Origin: Bacilli bacterium
Lineage (GTDB): Bacteria; Bacillota_I; Bacilli_A; Haloplasmatales; Haloplasmataceae
Assembly (NCBI GenBank): GCA_012516175.1
Contig: JAAYWZ010000106.1
Span: forward strand, 1-47,152
Reading direction: 5' to 3'
Length of the DNA: 47,152 nucleotides
Shown here: positions 26,973 to 36,678 of the stretch, one piece after another
How positions within the stretch are numbered: position 1 is the first letter of the stretch
How the letters are laid out: every line of letters begins with the position of its first letter
Notes under the pieces: generated by a model
Databases searched by the model: none
Seen by the model: only the letters and a program-made list of their open reading frames with translations
Told to the model about the DNA's origin: nothing
Made by a program: the position numbers and the translations under genes

Positions 26973-28007
26973 ATGATTACCATGGATGTTGTTAATTTAC
27001 ATAACCAGAACCGGATAAATGAATTAAAGTTATTTGTAAGTCAATTCAACTTACAATTTGAAAGTGATATAGATTATTCTCTCGCGATTTATGATGATGG
27101 TAAGTTAGTCGGTACTGCTTCAAAAGCGCGTAATGTATTAAAATGTTTTGCGATATTACCAGAATATCAAGGACAAAATCTTACCAGCATGCTTGTTAAA
27201 GCCATTGAAGATCGCATGTTTAGAGAAGGTTTATACCATTTTTTTATTTATACTCCTAGTCATAATAAGCAAATCTTTACATCTATAGGTTATAAAGAGA
27301 TCATAACCTCTAACAACATCACATTATTAGAAAATGGTATTCATGAGATTAAGAAATTTTTACTGAATTTAAAAAACAAGTATCGAATTAGTGATAAACC
27401 GAAAAGTTGCATCGTCATGAACGGTAATCCCTTTACTTTAGGACATTTATATTTAATTGAAACTTGTGCTAGCGAAAATGAGGAAGTTATCGTTTTTGTC
27501 GTTAGTGAAGATAAATCAAGTTTCCCATTTGAGGTTAGGTTTAATCTCATCCAAAAAGGTACTAAACACTTAAACAATGTTAAGGTAATTGAAACTGGTC
27601 CCTATCTAGTATCTAATAGTATCTTTCCCTCTTATTTCTTAAAAACGAATAATGAAAAAGAAGTATCACAAGCACAAATGGATTGTGATATTTTTGTGAC
27701 CTATTATAAACCCATGTTTAACATTATCAAACGCTATATTGGAACGGAACCTTATTGTGAAGTTACAAGTATTTATAACACGATGATGAAAAAAGTACTT
27801 CCATCGCATGGTGTATTAGTTAAAGAAATTGAAAGAAAACAAGGGGAAGAAGGCTTTATTAGTGCTTCAAAGGTGCGAGAATGTTTACGCAATGATGATT
27901 TTGTGAGTATCAAGATGATGGTACCACCAACTACTTATGAATTTTTAACTTCAGAGGAAGCGAAACCAATCATTGAAAACCTAAAAGCGAAACAAGGACG
28001 GCATTGA
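26973..28007 (+). CDS. citC: [Citrate (pro-3S)-lyase] ligase / citramalate lyase ligase
   Basis: Acetylates the thiol of the prosthetic group on the CitD acyl carrier subunit with ATP, activating the lyase. The 344-residue product has an N-terminal GNAT-like domain (residues 1-120; LPEYQGQNLTSMLV) and a C-terminal nucleotidyltransferase domain with the HxGH-type motif MNGNPFTLGHLYLIE (about 148-162). It is first in a ten-gene operon and ends TGA, 1 base before the next ATG. Because the operon encodes the methylaspartate route, the lyase activated is probably citramalate lyase. Confidence 0.93.
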   Translation: MITMDVVNLHNQNRINELKLFVSQFNLQFESDIDYSLAIYDDGKLVGTASKARNVLKCFAILPEYQGQNLTSMLVKAIEDRMFREGLYHFFIYTPSHNKQIFTSIGYKEIITSNNITLLENGIHEIKKFLLNLKNKYRISDKPKSCIVMNGNPFTLGHLYLIETCASENEEVIVFVVSEDKSSFPFEVRFNLIQKGTKHLNNVKVIETGPYLVSNSIFPSYFLKTNNEKEVSQAQMDCDIFVTYYKPMFNIIKRYIGTEPYCEVTSIYNTMMKKVLPSHGVLVKEIERKQGEEGFISASKVRECLRNDDFVSIKMMVPPTTYEFLTSEEAKPIIENLKAKQGRH

Positions 28008-28008
28008 G

Positions 28009-29298
28009 ATGATGGATATTTGTACAGCTCGGGATGAAAGAATAAAGATTATAAAATCATTATTGAGCTATGAAAAAGTGATAATCTCCTTAAGAGTTAA
28101 TTATCCTGGACCTTTGAAAATCAACCAAGAAACATTAACGGTAGCAAATGTGATTCATGAAGAAATAAAACAAACATTTAATGTTAATAATTTTCGCTAC
28201 TTTGAGAGTTTCGAAGGACCTATTTATCTATATGAAATATCTAGTAATGACCCCCTAGACATTAAGAAACGAGTTATTGCGATCGAAGATAATCACCCTT
28301 TAGGAAGGCTCGTTGATATCGATGTGTACTATAACACGATAAAGAGCATAAGTCGAAGAACACTAAATTTAAGTCCGCGGAAATGTTTCTTATGCGAAAA
28401 TGAAGCCTTTCGGTGTATCGTTGAAAAAAATCATTCTGCGGAAGAAGTAATCAAGTATTTTAATGATAAAGTGCAGAAGTTCTTAAACATCCCTTTAGAT
28501 TTAATGGAGTTCGCGATACAAGCGATGTTGTATGAAGTGAGCCTTGAACCCTCTTTTGGTAAAGTAAGTCCCTCAACTAGTGGTGCTCATCAGGATATGG
28601 ATTATCACTTATTTCTTGACTCCATATCCGTTATAAGTAAATACATGTTGAAATTTGCCCAACTAGGATTTCAGAGTAAATCAATTAATGAAATGTATGA
28701 TGCATCAGTAGAGATAGGCAAAGCTTGTGAAGAAGCGATGTTTAAGAAAACCAAAGGGGTAAACACCCAAAAAGGATTAATCTTTGTGTTAGGGTTACTT
28801 ATAATGAGTAGTGCGAAAGTGATATATTGTGGTAAAGATTTTTCGGAAATCTTTACGTATGTTGAAATGTTAGGCAAGCAAAAATTTAAAGAATTAGAAA
28901 ACCTTAACCGAGATAATTTAACTAAGGGTGAACAAGTCTATAAACAATATAATATAGGTGGAGTAAGATTTGAAGCCAGTTTAGGGTTCCCCTTAATTCA
29001 AGAGGCACTAAAAATAATAGATTTACAAGATAGAACCTCTTTTGTTAAGACTTTCATTTACCTTATGAGTAAATGCGATGATACAACGATTATTAGTCGG
29101 AGAGGGTTGGACTCCTTAAATTATGTGAAACAAGTGATGAGTAGATTGTATCTTGAAGAACTTGATTTTTATAAGATTCAACAAGTAAGTGAGGATTTTA
29201 TCCATAAGGGGATAAATCCAGGTGGCTCTTGTGACTTACTCTGTGGCACAATTTTCTTAAAACTTGTTAAAAATTACATTGATAATATAAATAAATAG
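28009..29298 (+). CDS. citXG: CitX-CitG fusion: lyase prosthetic group synthesis and transfer
   Basis: Residues about 1-160 match CitX, which transfers the phosphoribosyl-dephospho-CoA group to the acyl carrier protein: HPLGRLVDIDVY and ISRRTLNLSPRKCFLC are its signatures. Residues about 165-429 match CitG, the triphosphoribosyl-dephospho-CoA synthase: EPSFGKVSPSTSGAHQDMDYHLF and NPGGSCDLLCG. The two are separate in many bacteria but fused in some. The frame is uninterrupted across the junction. Its product is needed for CitD at 33.9 kb. The short SD (aagga) and 1-base gap suggest coupling to citC. Confidence 0.92.
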   Translation: MMDICTARDERIKIIKSLLSYEKVIISLRVNYPGPLKINQETLTVANVIHEEIKQTFNVNNFRYFESFEGPIYLYEISSNDPLDIKKRVIAIEDNHPLGRLVDIDVYYNTIKSISRRTLNLSPRKCFLCENEAFRCIVEKNHSAEEVIKYFNDKVQKFLNIPLDLMEFAIQAMLYEVSLEPSFGKVSPSTSGAHQDMDYHLFLDSISVISKYMLKFAQLGFQSKSINEMYDASVEIGKACEEAMFKKTKGVNTQKGLIFVLGLLIMSSAKVIYCGKDFSEIFTYVEMLGKQKFKELENLNRDNLTKGEQVYKQYNIGGVRFEASLGFPLIQEALKIIDLQDRTSFVKTFIYLMSKCDDTTIISRRGLDSLNYVKQVMSRLYLEELDFYKIQQVSEDFIHKGINPGGSCDLLCGTIFLKLVKNYIDNINK

Positions 29299-29313
29299 AA
29301 GGAGAGAAGCACG

Positions 29314-29733
29314 ATGAATAGTAATGGGAAGACAGTAGTAATAGGGGTAATTGGTGCTGATGTTCATGCCGTAGGCAACAAAATTATTGAACATGTTTTG
29401 ACTAGTGAAGGCTTTAATGTGGTAAATGTTGGGGTTATGTCAAGCCAAGAAGACTTCATAAATGCGGCGATTGAAACCAATGCTGATGCCATTTTAGTAT
29501 CTTCATTATATGGGCATGCGGAATTGGATTGTCAAGGGTTTAGGGAAAAATGTAACGAAGCGGGCTTAACCAACATTTTATTATACATAGGTGGTAATAT
29601 TGTGGTTGGTAAACAAGATTTCGCCGATGTTGAAGAACGTTTCAAAAAAATGGGCTTTAACCGTGTCTATGCACCAGGTGTCAGAATTGAAGAAGGTATT
29701 AAAGACTTGAAGAAGGATCTTGGAATAGTATGA
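29314..29733 (+). CDS. glmS: Glutamate mutase sigma (S) subunit
   Basis: Small cobalamin-binding subunit of adenosylcobalamin-dependent glutamate mutase, which converts L-glutamate to (2S,3S)-3-methylaspartate. The B12 'base-off/His-on' signature D-x-H-x-x-G is seen as [10 protein letters not shown] (Asp16, His18, Gly21), with [12 protein letters not shown] and YIGGNIVVG further on. The 139-residue length is typical. The SD aaggagag is good. It ends in TGA overlapping the glmL ATG by 4 bases. Confidence 0.96.
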   Translation: MNSNGKTVVIGVIGADVHAVGNKIIEHVLTSEGFNVVNVGVMSSQEDFINAAIETNADAILVSSLYGHAELDCQGFREKCNEAGLTNILLYIGGNIVVGKQDFADVEERFKKMGFNRVYAPGVRIEEGIKDLKKDLGIV

Positions 29734-31115
29734 TAGAAGCTTATTTACTTATTGATTTTGGTAGTACATATACCAAATTAACCTTAGTTGATGTTGGTAA
29801 TGAAAGAATTATCGCAACTGCAAAAGCTATTACGACAGTAGAAACCAACATTATGGAAGGCTTTAATCAAGCTTATCAACTACTCTGCGAAAAGTTTGAT
29901 AGAAATGAAGTTAAAATAGTTAAGAAACTCGCTTGTTCCTCCGCAGCTGGTGGACTCAAGATGATTACGATTGGGCTCGTACCAGAGTTAACAGTGGAAG
30001 CTAGTAAAAGAGCAGCGTTAGGAGCGGGGGCGCGAGTACTTAAGACATATAGTTTTGAATTAACTAATGCGGAAATACAGGAAATCCTCAGTTCAAAAGT
30101 CGATATTATCCTTCTGTCTGGTGGCACCGATGGTGGTAATACCAAAACAATTCTTCATAATGCCCATAAGATTGCAGAAAATATCAAGCATATCCCGATA
30201 ATCGTTGCTGGTAATAAATGTTGTTATGATGACATTAAAACCATCTTTGATGATGCTGGTTTTAATTATGTGTTTACCGAAAATGTGATGCCAAGGTTAA
30301 ATGTCCTTAATGTTGTGCCTGTTCGGGAAAAGATTCGCGAAATCTTTATGAAAAACATCATTAAATCCAAAGGTATGGATGAAGCAAACAACTATATTGA
30401 TGGTATCCTGATGCCAACACCAGCAGCAGTACTCAAAGCTGGTGAAATCTTAAGTTTAGGAACATCTAAACAAGATGGAATCGGTGATTTAATTATCGTT
30501 GATATCGGGGGAGCGACCACTGATGTTCATTCCTTAGCGGATGGATATCCTACGAAAGCGGGAATAAACTTAAAAGGGCTCCAAGAACCATTTGCGAAGC
30601 GCACAGTTGAAGGTGATTTAGGCATGCGCTATTCTGCCTTAGCACTATATGAAGCTAGTGGCGAAAAACTGATTAGGGAATATGTTGATGTTCCTGATAT
30701 CAAGGAAAAATGTGCTTATCGTCATGACCATATAAACTTTGTACCAAAAGATGAACTGGATATTGCCTTTGATGAAGCGCTGGCGAAAGTCGCAACTCGG
30801 TTAGCGTTAAATCGTCATGCTGGCTATTTAGAAGTAGTTTACACACCTATTGGAGATATTTTTAATCAATATGGAAAGGATTTAATGGAAGCTAAATACT
30901 TAATCGGAACAGGTGGGGTTATCGTCCACAGTAATAATCCCGAGAATATCTTAAAAGAAGGTTTATATTCATCAAGTGAACCGACTATTTTGAAACCTAA
31001 ACACCCAATCATCAAGATTGATTACGAGTATATCTTATCAGCGATGGGTCTCCTCGCTTTTGACTTACCTGATACGGCTTTAAACATTATGAAGAAATAT
31101 ATAGTTGAGATTTAG
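29730..31115 (+). CDS. glmL: Glutamate mutase reactivating protein GlmL (MutL)
   Basis: Actin/Hsp70-fold ATPase found between the two glutamate mutase subunit genes; it is thought to exchange inactivated cobalamin. It shows phosphate-binding loops [12 protein letters not shown] (residues 9-20) and [13 protein letters not shown], plus [11 protein letters not shown] and GTGGVIVHS. It is 461 residues long. It is not the mismatch-repair MutL despite the shared name. It overlaps glmS by 4 bases and abuts glmE. Confidence 0.94.
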   Translation: MIEAYLLIDFGSTYTKLTLVDVGNERIIATAKAITTVETNIMEGFNQAYQLLCEKFDRNEVKIVKKLACSSAAGGLKMITIGLVPELTVEASKRAALGAGARVLKTYSFELTNAEIQEILSSKVDIILLSGGTDGGNTKTILHNAHKIAENIKHIPIIVAGNKCCYDDIKTIFDDAGFNYVFTENVMPRLNVLNVVPVREKIREIFMKNIIKSKGMDEANNYIDGILMPTPAAVLKAGEILSLGTSKQDGIGDLIIVDIGGATTDVHSLADGYPTKAGINLKGLQEPFAKRTVEGDLGMRYSALALYEASGEKLIREYVDVPDIKEKCAYRHDHINFVPKDELDIAFDEALAKVATRLALNRHAGYLEVVYTPIGDIFNQYGKDLMEAKYLIGTGGVIVHSNNPENILKEGLYSSSEPTILKPKHPIIKIDYEYILSAMGLLAFDLPDTALNIMKKYIVEI

Positions 31116-31128
31116 GAGGAAAAGGAAA

Positions 31129-32595
31129 TTGGAGCTCACAAATAAAAAACTCTCAATGGATGAACTTCTTAAAATTCGGGAAGAAGTTTTAAAAACATGG
31201 CCAACAGGTGAACAAGTTCGTGATTTAGAAGCGAACATTAGATATGCACTTAAAGTTCCAAAGAATAAAAACTTTGCGTTACGTCTTAAAAAAGCGAAAC
31301 ATGATCAACAAGTGTTGACCCAACCTCGAGCTGGCGTTGCGTTAATCCAGGAATTAATCGATCTCTTACGCTACTTAGCAGAAGAAGGTGAAGCTGACCT
31401 CTTACCAGTAACCATAGATTCCTATACCCGACAGAATCGGTATGAAAACTGTGAATTAGGTATTGAAGAATCACGACGTTTAGGTCGCTCCATGTTAAAT
31501 GGGTTCCCTGTAGTAAACCATGGGGTATATGGTGCTAGATTAGTTCAAGAAAGTTTAGATTTACCCATCCAAGCTCGCCATGGTACACCTGATGCACGCT
31601 TAATGAGTGAAATTATCCATGCGGCTGGTTGGACCTCCAACGAGGGTGGGGGGATCTCTTATAATGTACCTTATTCCAAAGATGTCCCATTAGAAAAATC
31701 CATTAAAGACTGGCAATACTGTGACCGTTTGGCTGCTATTTATGAAGAACATGGTATTCCGATTAACCGTGAACCCTTTGGACCCCTTACTGGTACTTTA
31801 GTACCACCTTCAATGTCCAATGCGGTAGCGATTATCGAAGCCCTTTTAGCTGCCGAACAAGGGGTAAAACATATCACTGTAGGTTATGGGCAATGCGGTA
31901 ATCAAATTCAAGATATTGCGGCTATTAAAGCCTTAGATGAACAAACAGAAGAGTATTTAAAAAAGTATGGTTACAATGATGTGTTAGTAACCACTGTATT
32001 CCATCAATGGATGGGTGGATTTCCTAAAGATGAAGCGAAAGCTTATGGGGCAATCGCGAACGCGTCCGTTACTGCAGCTTTAGCAAAAGTCACCAAAGTT
32101 ATTGTTAAAACACCTCATGAAGCGATTGGTATTCCAACGAAAGAAGCCAATGCGAATGGGCTTAAATGTACCAAAATGGTATTAAACCTTCTAGCTGACC
32201 AAAAAGTTTATATGTCGAAGAAACTAAAGGAACAAATGACAATTATTAAAGAAGAGACCAATTGCATTTTAAATAAAGTCTTTGAAGTAGGTAATGATGA
32301 TTTAGCAGTAGGTGTTGTAGAAGCTTTTAAACGCGGTATTTTAGATATTCCATTTGCGCCAAGCAGATATAATGCTAATAAGATTTTGCCTGCACGTGAT
32401 ACTTATGGAGCAGTACGTTATCTTGAATTCGGTAATGTGCCTTTAACGGAAGAACTCAAGGCTTACAACCGTTATATGTTAGAAAAGCGTGCTATTATCG
32501 AAAAAAGACCAGTTGATTTCCGTATGACTGTTGATGATATCTTTGCGATAAGTGAAGGCCGCTTAGTTGGTCGTCCAATTAATTTTCGGAAGTAG
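31129..32595 (+). CDS. glmE: Glutamate mutase epsilon (E) subunit
   Basis: Catalytic TIM-barrel subunit of glutamate mutase, binding glutamate and the adenosyl group of B12. Motifs include TWPTGEQV near the N-terminus, [43 protein letters not shown] and [15 protein letters not shown]. The start is taken as TTG 31129: it follows the SD aggagg by 9 bases and gives [19 protein letters not shown], matching the family N-terminus; a start further upstream would lie inside glmL and before the SD. Product length is 488. Confidence 0.95.
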   Translation: MELTNKKLSMDELLKIREEVLKTWPTGEQVRDLEANIRYALKVPKNKNFALRLKKAKHDQQVLTQPRAGVALIQELIDLLRYLAEEGEADLLPVTIDSYTRQNRYENCELGIEESRRLGRSMLNGFPVVNHGVYGARLVQESLDLPIQARHGTPDARLMSEIIHAAGWTSNEGGGISYNVPYSKDVPLEKSIKDWQYCDRLAAIYEEHGIPINREPFGPLTGTLVPPSMSNAVAIIEALLAAEQGVKHITVGYGQCGNQIQDIAAIKALDEQTEEYLKKYGYNDVLVTTVFHQWMGGFPKDEAKAYGAIANASVTAALAKVTKVIVKTPHEAIGIPTKEANANGLKCTKMVLNLLADQKVYMSKKLKEQMTIIKEETNCILNKVFEVGNDDLAVGVVEAFKRGILDIPFAPSRYNANKILPARDTYGAVRYLEFGNVPLTEELKAYNRYMLEKRAIIEKRPVDFRMTVDDIFAISEGRLVGRPINFRK

Positions 32596-32603
32596 GTGAG
32601 TAA

Positions 32604-33860
32604 ATGAAAATAGTTGATGTTTTATTGAGTGAGGGTAAATCAGGATTCTATTTTGATGATCAACGCGCAATCAAAAAAGGTGCTAAACAAGACTTGTTCA
32701 TTTATGAAGGTGAACCAGTAACTTCAGGGTTCACCGCAATTAGACAAGCTGGGGAAGCTATAAGCGTAATGCTAGTACTTGATAATGGGGATATTGCAGT
32801 AGGTGATTGCGCTGCTGTCCAATATTCTGGCGCAGGTGGACGGGACCCCTTATTCTTAGCGAAGGACTTTATTCCTATTATTAGGGAATACATTAAACCA
32901 GAACTGATTAATCAAGAACTTCTATCTTTCCGCAATTTAGCGGAAAAGATTGATAAACTCCAAGTTAATGGTAAACCACTACATACAGCAATTCGCTATG
33001 GTGTAACCCAAGCTATCCTGCAAGCGGTCGCCAAAGCGAATCATTTGACGATGGCAGAAGTAATTCAGCGAGACTATCAAATCAGCCATGAGATTTCCCG
33101 CATCCCCATCTTCGGTCAATGTGGTGATGAACGTTATACTAATGTGGACAAGATGATTATTAAAGAAGCAGATGTCTTACCACATGGTCTAATCAATAAT
33201 ATTGAAAAGAAACTTGGATATAAGGGTGAACTATTATTAGATTATGTTACCTGGTTAAGAGACCGAATTATTACCAAACGATTAAGAGATGATTATCAAC
33301 CAATTCTACATTTAGATGTGTATGGTACTATTGGTATTATCTTTGATAATGACACAAAGAAGATGGCTGATTATATTGAAACATTAGCGAATGCCGCAAG
33401 ACCATTTAAACTCAGAATCGAAGGACCAATGGATGTGGAAGACCGCGAAAAACAAATTGAAGCACTGAGACTTTTAAGAGAAGAAATTGATAGCCGTTAT
33501 ATTCCTGTGGAAATTGTTGCGGACGAATGGTGTAACACTTTAGAAGATATTAAAGATTTTGCGGATAGAAAAGCAGGACATATGATCCAAATTAAAACGC
33601 CTGATTTAGGAGGCATCAATAACATCGTTGAAGCCATACTATATTGTAGAGAAAAGGGTATTGGTACGTACGTTGGTGGTACCTGCAATGAAACCAATGT
33701 CTCCGCTGAAGTAACCACCAATATCGCTCTTGCATGCGGTGCCGATCAAGTTCTCGCTAAACCAGGTATGGGATTTGATGAAGGTTATATGATTGTTAAT
33801 AATGAAATGAATCGGGTTATCGCGATTGTTAAGTACCATAACAGTAAAAAGGATGATTAA
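32604..33860 (+). CDS. mal: Methylaspartate ammonia-lyase
   Basis: Eliminates ammonia from 3-methylaspartate to give mesaconate. It is an enolase-superfamily enzyme: metal ligands appear as Asp in LHLDVYGTIG (about 239), Glu in RIEGPMD (about 273) and Asp in VADEWC (about 307), with the catalytic Lys in IQIKTPDLGG (about 331). Length 418 is as in Clostridium tetanomorphum. It starts 8 bases after glmE. The next enzyme, mesaconate hydratase, is not encoded in the window. Confidence 0.97.
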   Translation: MKIVDVLLSEGKSGFYFDDQRAIKKGAKQDLFIYEGEPVTSGFTAIRQAGEAISVMLVLDNGDIAVGDCAAVQYSGAGGRDPLFLAKDFIPIIREYIKPELINQELLSFRNLAEKIDKLQVNGKPLHTAIRYGVTQAILQAVAKANHLTMAEVIQRDYQISHEISRIPIFGQCGDERYTNVDKMIIKEADVLPHGLINNIEKKLGYKGELLLDYVTWLRDRIITKRLRDDYQPILHLDVYGTIGIIFDNDTKKMADYIETLANAARPFKLRIEGPMDVEDREKQIEALRLLREEIDSRYIPVEIVADEWCNTLEDIKDFADRKAGHMIQIKTPDLGGINNIVEAILYCREKGIGTYVGGTCNETNVSAEVTTNIALACGADQVLAKPGMGFDEGYMIVNNEMNRVIAIVKYHNSKKDD

Positions 33861-33861
33861 C

Positions 33862-34131
33862 ATGCGCTTAACTAAACCAGCTAAAGCTGGCACATATGAA
33901 TCCAATGACATCTATATCATGATTTATCCAACTGAGGAAGATACGTTTATCGAAATTGAAAGTATCGTTAGTGAATTATATGGTAAACATATTAGACAAG
34001 TTATTGAAGCAGTCTTAAAAGAACATAATTTGACGAATGTCTACGTTAAAGCGATTGATAAAGGAGCCTTGGATTATGCGATTCGCTCGCGCATGCTTAC
34101 CGCTATTAAAAGAGGGTTAGAACATGAATAG
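33862..34131 (+). CDS. citD: Citrate/citramalate lyase gamma subunit (acyl carrier protein)
   Basis: Small carrier that holds the phosphoribosyl-dephospho-CoA thiol arm. The 89-residue product starts RLTKPAKAGTYESND, and Ser14 sits where the attachment Ser of Klebsiella CitD is found. ATG 33862 (SD aaagga) is 1 base after the mal stop. The last 8 bases overlap citE. CitXG and CitC, encoded upstream in the same operon, modify this protein. Confidence 0.93.
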   Translation: MRLTKPAKAGTYESNDIYIMIYPTEEDTFIEIESIVSELYGKHIRQVIEAVLKEHNLTNVYVKAIDKGALDYAIRSRMLTAIKRGLEHE

Positions 34132-34984
34132 GATTAGAAGAAGCATGTTGTTTATTCCTGGGAATAATCCAGGTATGGTCCAAAATGGTGATGTTTTTGA
34201 TAGTGATGCGTTAATCTTCGATTTAGAAGATAGCGTTGCTTTAGAAGAAAAAGATGCAGCACGTGAACTCGTTAAACAAGCGCTAGAAACATTTGAATTT
34301 AATGCAGAACTCATCGTGCGCCTTAGTCCACTTGATTCACCCTTCTTTGAAGCTGATATCGAAGCATTAAAAAAGTTACCAATAAACATGATACTACTCC
34401 CCAAAGCCAGTGTTGAAGGAGTTAAAGTATTAGAAAAGCAGCTTAGAGGCACTAATATCAACATTATGGTGCTAATAGAAAGTGCGCTAGGAGTAGAAAA
34501 AGTCTTTGATATTTTAAGTACGAGCGAGCGCTGTTTAGGTTTAATGTTAGGAGGAGAAGATTTGTGCGTTGACTTAAATTGTAAGCGCACAAAGAGTGGA
34601 CAAGAACTCCTCTATGCCCGCATGCGTGTCGTTAACGCTGCCAAGGCTTTAAATAAATTCTGTATCGATACACCTTTTACAGATGTAAATGATGAAGAGG
34701 GACTTCAAAAGGATGCAGAATTTGCGAAAGCTTTAGGTTTTGATGGTAAAGCTGCCATTAATCCCCGTCAAATTATCACAATCAATAAAGTCTTTAGTCC
34801 AAGTGAACATGATATCAAACATTCACTAAGAATCTTAGAAGCCCGTGATATAGCGACTAAAGAGGGTAAGGGTGTTTTTGCCATAGATGGTAAGATGGTT
34901 GACCTTCCGATAATTAAACGGGCAGAATATATTATTGAAGTCGCAAAGAAATTAAAGTTAGTGAGTGACAATGATGAAGATTAA
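34124..34984 (+). CDS. citE: Citrate/citramalate lyase beta subunit
   Basis: Cleaves the citryl- or citramalyl-thioester to acetyl-carrier plus oxaloacetate or pyruvate. The 286-residue HpcH/HpaI-type TIM barrel shows RRSMLFIPGNNPGM, IFDLEDSVALEEKD, the substrate Arg in LIVRLSPLDSP, metal-binding Glu in VLIESALG and Asp in GGEDLCVDL. By gene context the expected ketoacid product is pyruvate. It overlaps both citD and citF, indicating tight coupling. Confidence 0.94.
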   Translation: MNRIRRSMLFIPGNNPGMVQNGDVFDSDALIFDLEDSVALEEKDAARELVKQALETFEFNAELIVRLSPLDSPFFEADIEALKKLPINMILLPKASVEGVKVLEKQLRGTNINIMVLIESALGVEKVFDILSTSERCLGLMLGGEDLCVDLNCKRTKSGQELLYARMRVVNAAKALNKFCIDTPFTDVNDEEGLQKDAEFAKALGFDGKAAINPRQIITINKVFSPSEHDIKHSLRILEARDIATKEGKGVFAIDGKMVDLPIIKRAEYIIEVAKKLKLVSDNDED

Positions 34985-36476
34985 CGGTTATAAGGAAAAT
35001 TTTGAATTATTTACTTCCGTTGATTTACATAAGACATCCAAATTAATTTATCCAAACAAAAATAACTTAAGCAAAGATAAATATCGTGATAGTTTAGATA
35101 AACTACTTGATGAACTACCGCTTAAGGATGGGATGACTATTAGTTTCCATCATCATCTGCGTAATGGTGATTATGTCTTAAACATGGTTATGGAAAAAAT
35201 TGCCCAAAGAAATATTCACGATATCACCATCTTTGCGAGTTCACTCTTTCCTTGTCACAAGCCAATAGTAGATTTAATCGAGAAGGGAATTGTAACCCGC
35301 ATCTATGCAGCTTACATATCTGGACCTGTAGCTGAAGCAATTAGTTTTGGTAAACTAGAAAAAGTATGCGTCATGCATACTCATGGTGGAAGAGTCCGCT
35401 TAGTTGAAAGTGGCGATGTAAAAATTGATCTTGCATTTATCGCCAGTCCAACATGTGATAAGCTGGGGAATATTTCGGGAAAACACGGTAAGAGTGCTTG
35501 TGGTTCCCTTGGGTATGCAGTAACTGATGCACAGTACGCTGAGATTGCGGTAGCGATTACTGATAATTATGTGGATCATATAGATGAATATGAAATCGAG
35601 GGCAGATATATCGATTACATAGTTTCTGTACCATCCATAGGTGATCCGAAAGGGATTGTATCAGGAACTACCCAAATCACTCGTAACCCCATTGGACTAA
35701 AGATAGCCAGATTAGCTGCTGATGTAATTCGCTACTCAGGTTATTTCCGCAATGGATTTTCCTTCCAAACGGGAGCGGGAGGAGCAAGTCTGGCGGTAAG
35801 TTACTACCTAAAACAAATTATGAGAGAGCACCAAATAAAAGGTAGTTTTGCCTCTGGTGGGATAACCGGTTATATTGTCGAGATGTTAGAAGCGGGTCTA
35901 TTTGACAAACTCTATGATGTGCAATGTTTCGATTTAGAAGCAGTCCGTTCTATTCGTGAAAATAAAAATCATATCGCGATAAGTGCATCTAAGTATGCGA
36001 ATATTAACGATGATGCAATTGTTAATGATTTAGATTTTGTCATCTTGGGAGCTACTGAAATTGATCTTGACTTTAATGTGAATGTCACCACCAGTTCTAC
36101 TGGCATCATTATGGGTGGATCAGGTGGACATGCCGATACTGCTAGTGGTTCGAAGGTAACGATCATTGTATCTCCGCTATTTAATGCTCGTATTCCTTTA
36201 ATAAAAGAACGGGTATTATGTCGAACCACGCCTGGTGAGAGTGTTGATGTTTTAGTTACAGAAAGAGGAATTGCGGTTAATCCTAAGCGTACTGATTTGC
36301 TCGAAAACTTTAAAAGAACTAATTTACCTATTGTATCCATTGAAGAATTAAAAGAAATTACTGATAAGTATCTAGGTGTTCCCGAAGAGATTGCCTTAGG
36401 TGATAAAGTAGTAGCGGTAATTGAATATCGTGATGGAACAGTAATTGATATGCTGAGACAAAAACTCAACAGATAA
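34971..36476 (+). CDS. citF: Citrate/citramalate lyase alpha subunit (acyl carrier transferase)
   Basis: Exchanges the acetyl group on the carrier for citrate or citramalate (CoA-transferase fold). The roughly 500-residue product has SFHHHLRNGDYVLN, FQTGAGGASLAVSYYL, GGSGGHADTASGSKVTI and TTPGESVDVLVTERGIAVNP, as in CitF. ATG 34971 is favoured; GTG 34965 and ATG 34974 are in frame alternatives. It overlaps citE. It is the last gene of the operon, followed by a strong terminator. No citrate transporter or oxaloacetate decarboxylase is nearby. Confidence 0.94.
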   Translation: MMKINGYKENFELFTSVDLHKTSKLIYPNKNNLSKDKYRDSLDKLLDELPLKDGMTISFHHHLRNGDYVLNMVMEKIAQRNIHDITIFASSLFPCHKPIVDLIEKGIVTRIYAAYISGPVAEAISFGKLEKVCVMHTHGGRVRLVESGDVKIDLAFIASPTCDKLGNISGKHGKSACGSLGYAVTDAQYAEIAVAITDNYVDHIDEYEIEGRYIDYIVSVPSIGDPKGIVSGTTQITRNPIGLKIARLAADVIRYSGYFRNGFSFQTGAGGASLAVSYYLKQIMREHQIKGSFASGGITGYIVEMLEAGLFDKLYDVQCFDLEAVRSIRENKNHIAISASKYANINDDAIVNDLDFVILGATEIDLDFNVNVTTSSTGIIMGGSGGHADTASGSKVTIIVSPLFNARIPLIKERVLCRTTPGESVDVLVTERGIAVNPKRTDLLENFKRTNLPIVSIEELKEITDKYLGVPEEIALGDKVVAVIEYRDGTVIDMLRQKLNR

Positions 36477-36497
36477 AGATGAAGTGTCAATTATAAT

Positions 36498-36539
36498 GGG
36501 AGGAAATCCGACATTTGCTAAATTTCCTCCCTTTTTTTT
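36498..36539 (+). terminator. Terminator of the citC-citF operon
   Basis: gggaggaaat (36498-36507) pairs with atttcctccc (36522-36531) and is followed by eight T. Confidence 0.88.
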
Positions 36540-36560
36540 CTTCTAGACTATAGGGGTTTC

Positions 36561-36588
36561 TTGAAAAATATCATTTTTATGTTAAAAT
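36561..36588 (+). promoter_or_regulatory. Promoter of the HepT-like gene
   Basis: TTGAAA (36561-36566), 16-base spacer, TAAAAT (36583-36588) with an extended TGT just before it. The predicted 5' untranslated region is about 80 bases. Confidence 0.55.
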
Positions 36589-36678
36589 AATATATTAATA
36601 GTAAATATTCTATTATAAACGAGATTAATAGTTGTTAATTTATAAATTGGTTAGATTCTAAAATTTAAGGAGGAATTT

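Noticed and set aside
29730-31115. DNA mismatch repair MutL
   Set aside because: The name is shared, but motifs and context (between the glutamate mutase subunit genes) show the glutamate mutase reactivating protein.
26973-36476. Ordinary citrate fermentation operon
   Set aside because: No citrate carrier or oxaloacetate decarboxylase is present, and the glutamate mutase and methylaspartase genes are embedded among the cit genes.
35969-36490. 173-codon open frame antisense to citF
   Set aside because: It lies wholly opposite a well-supported gene, has no SD and no recognisable protein pattern. Other antisense open frames over uvrA, trxB, hutU, glmL and citE were dropped for the same reason.
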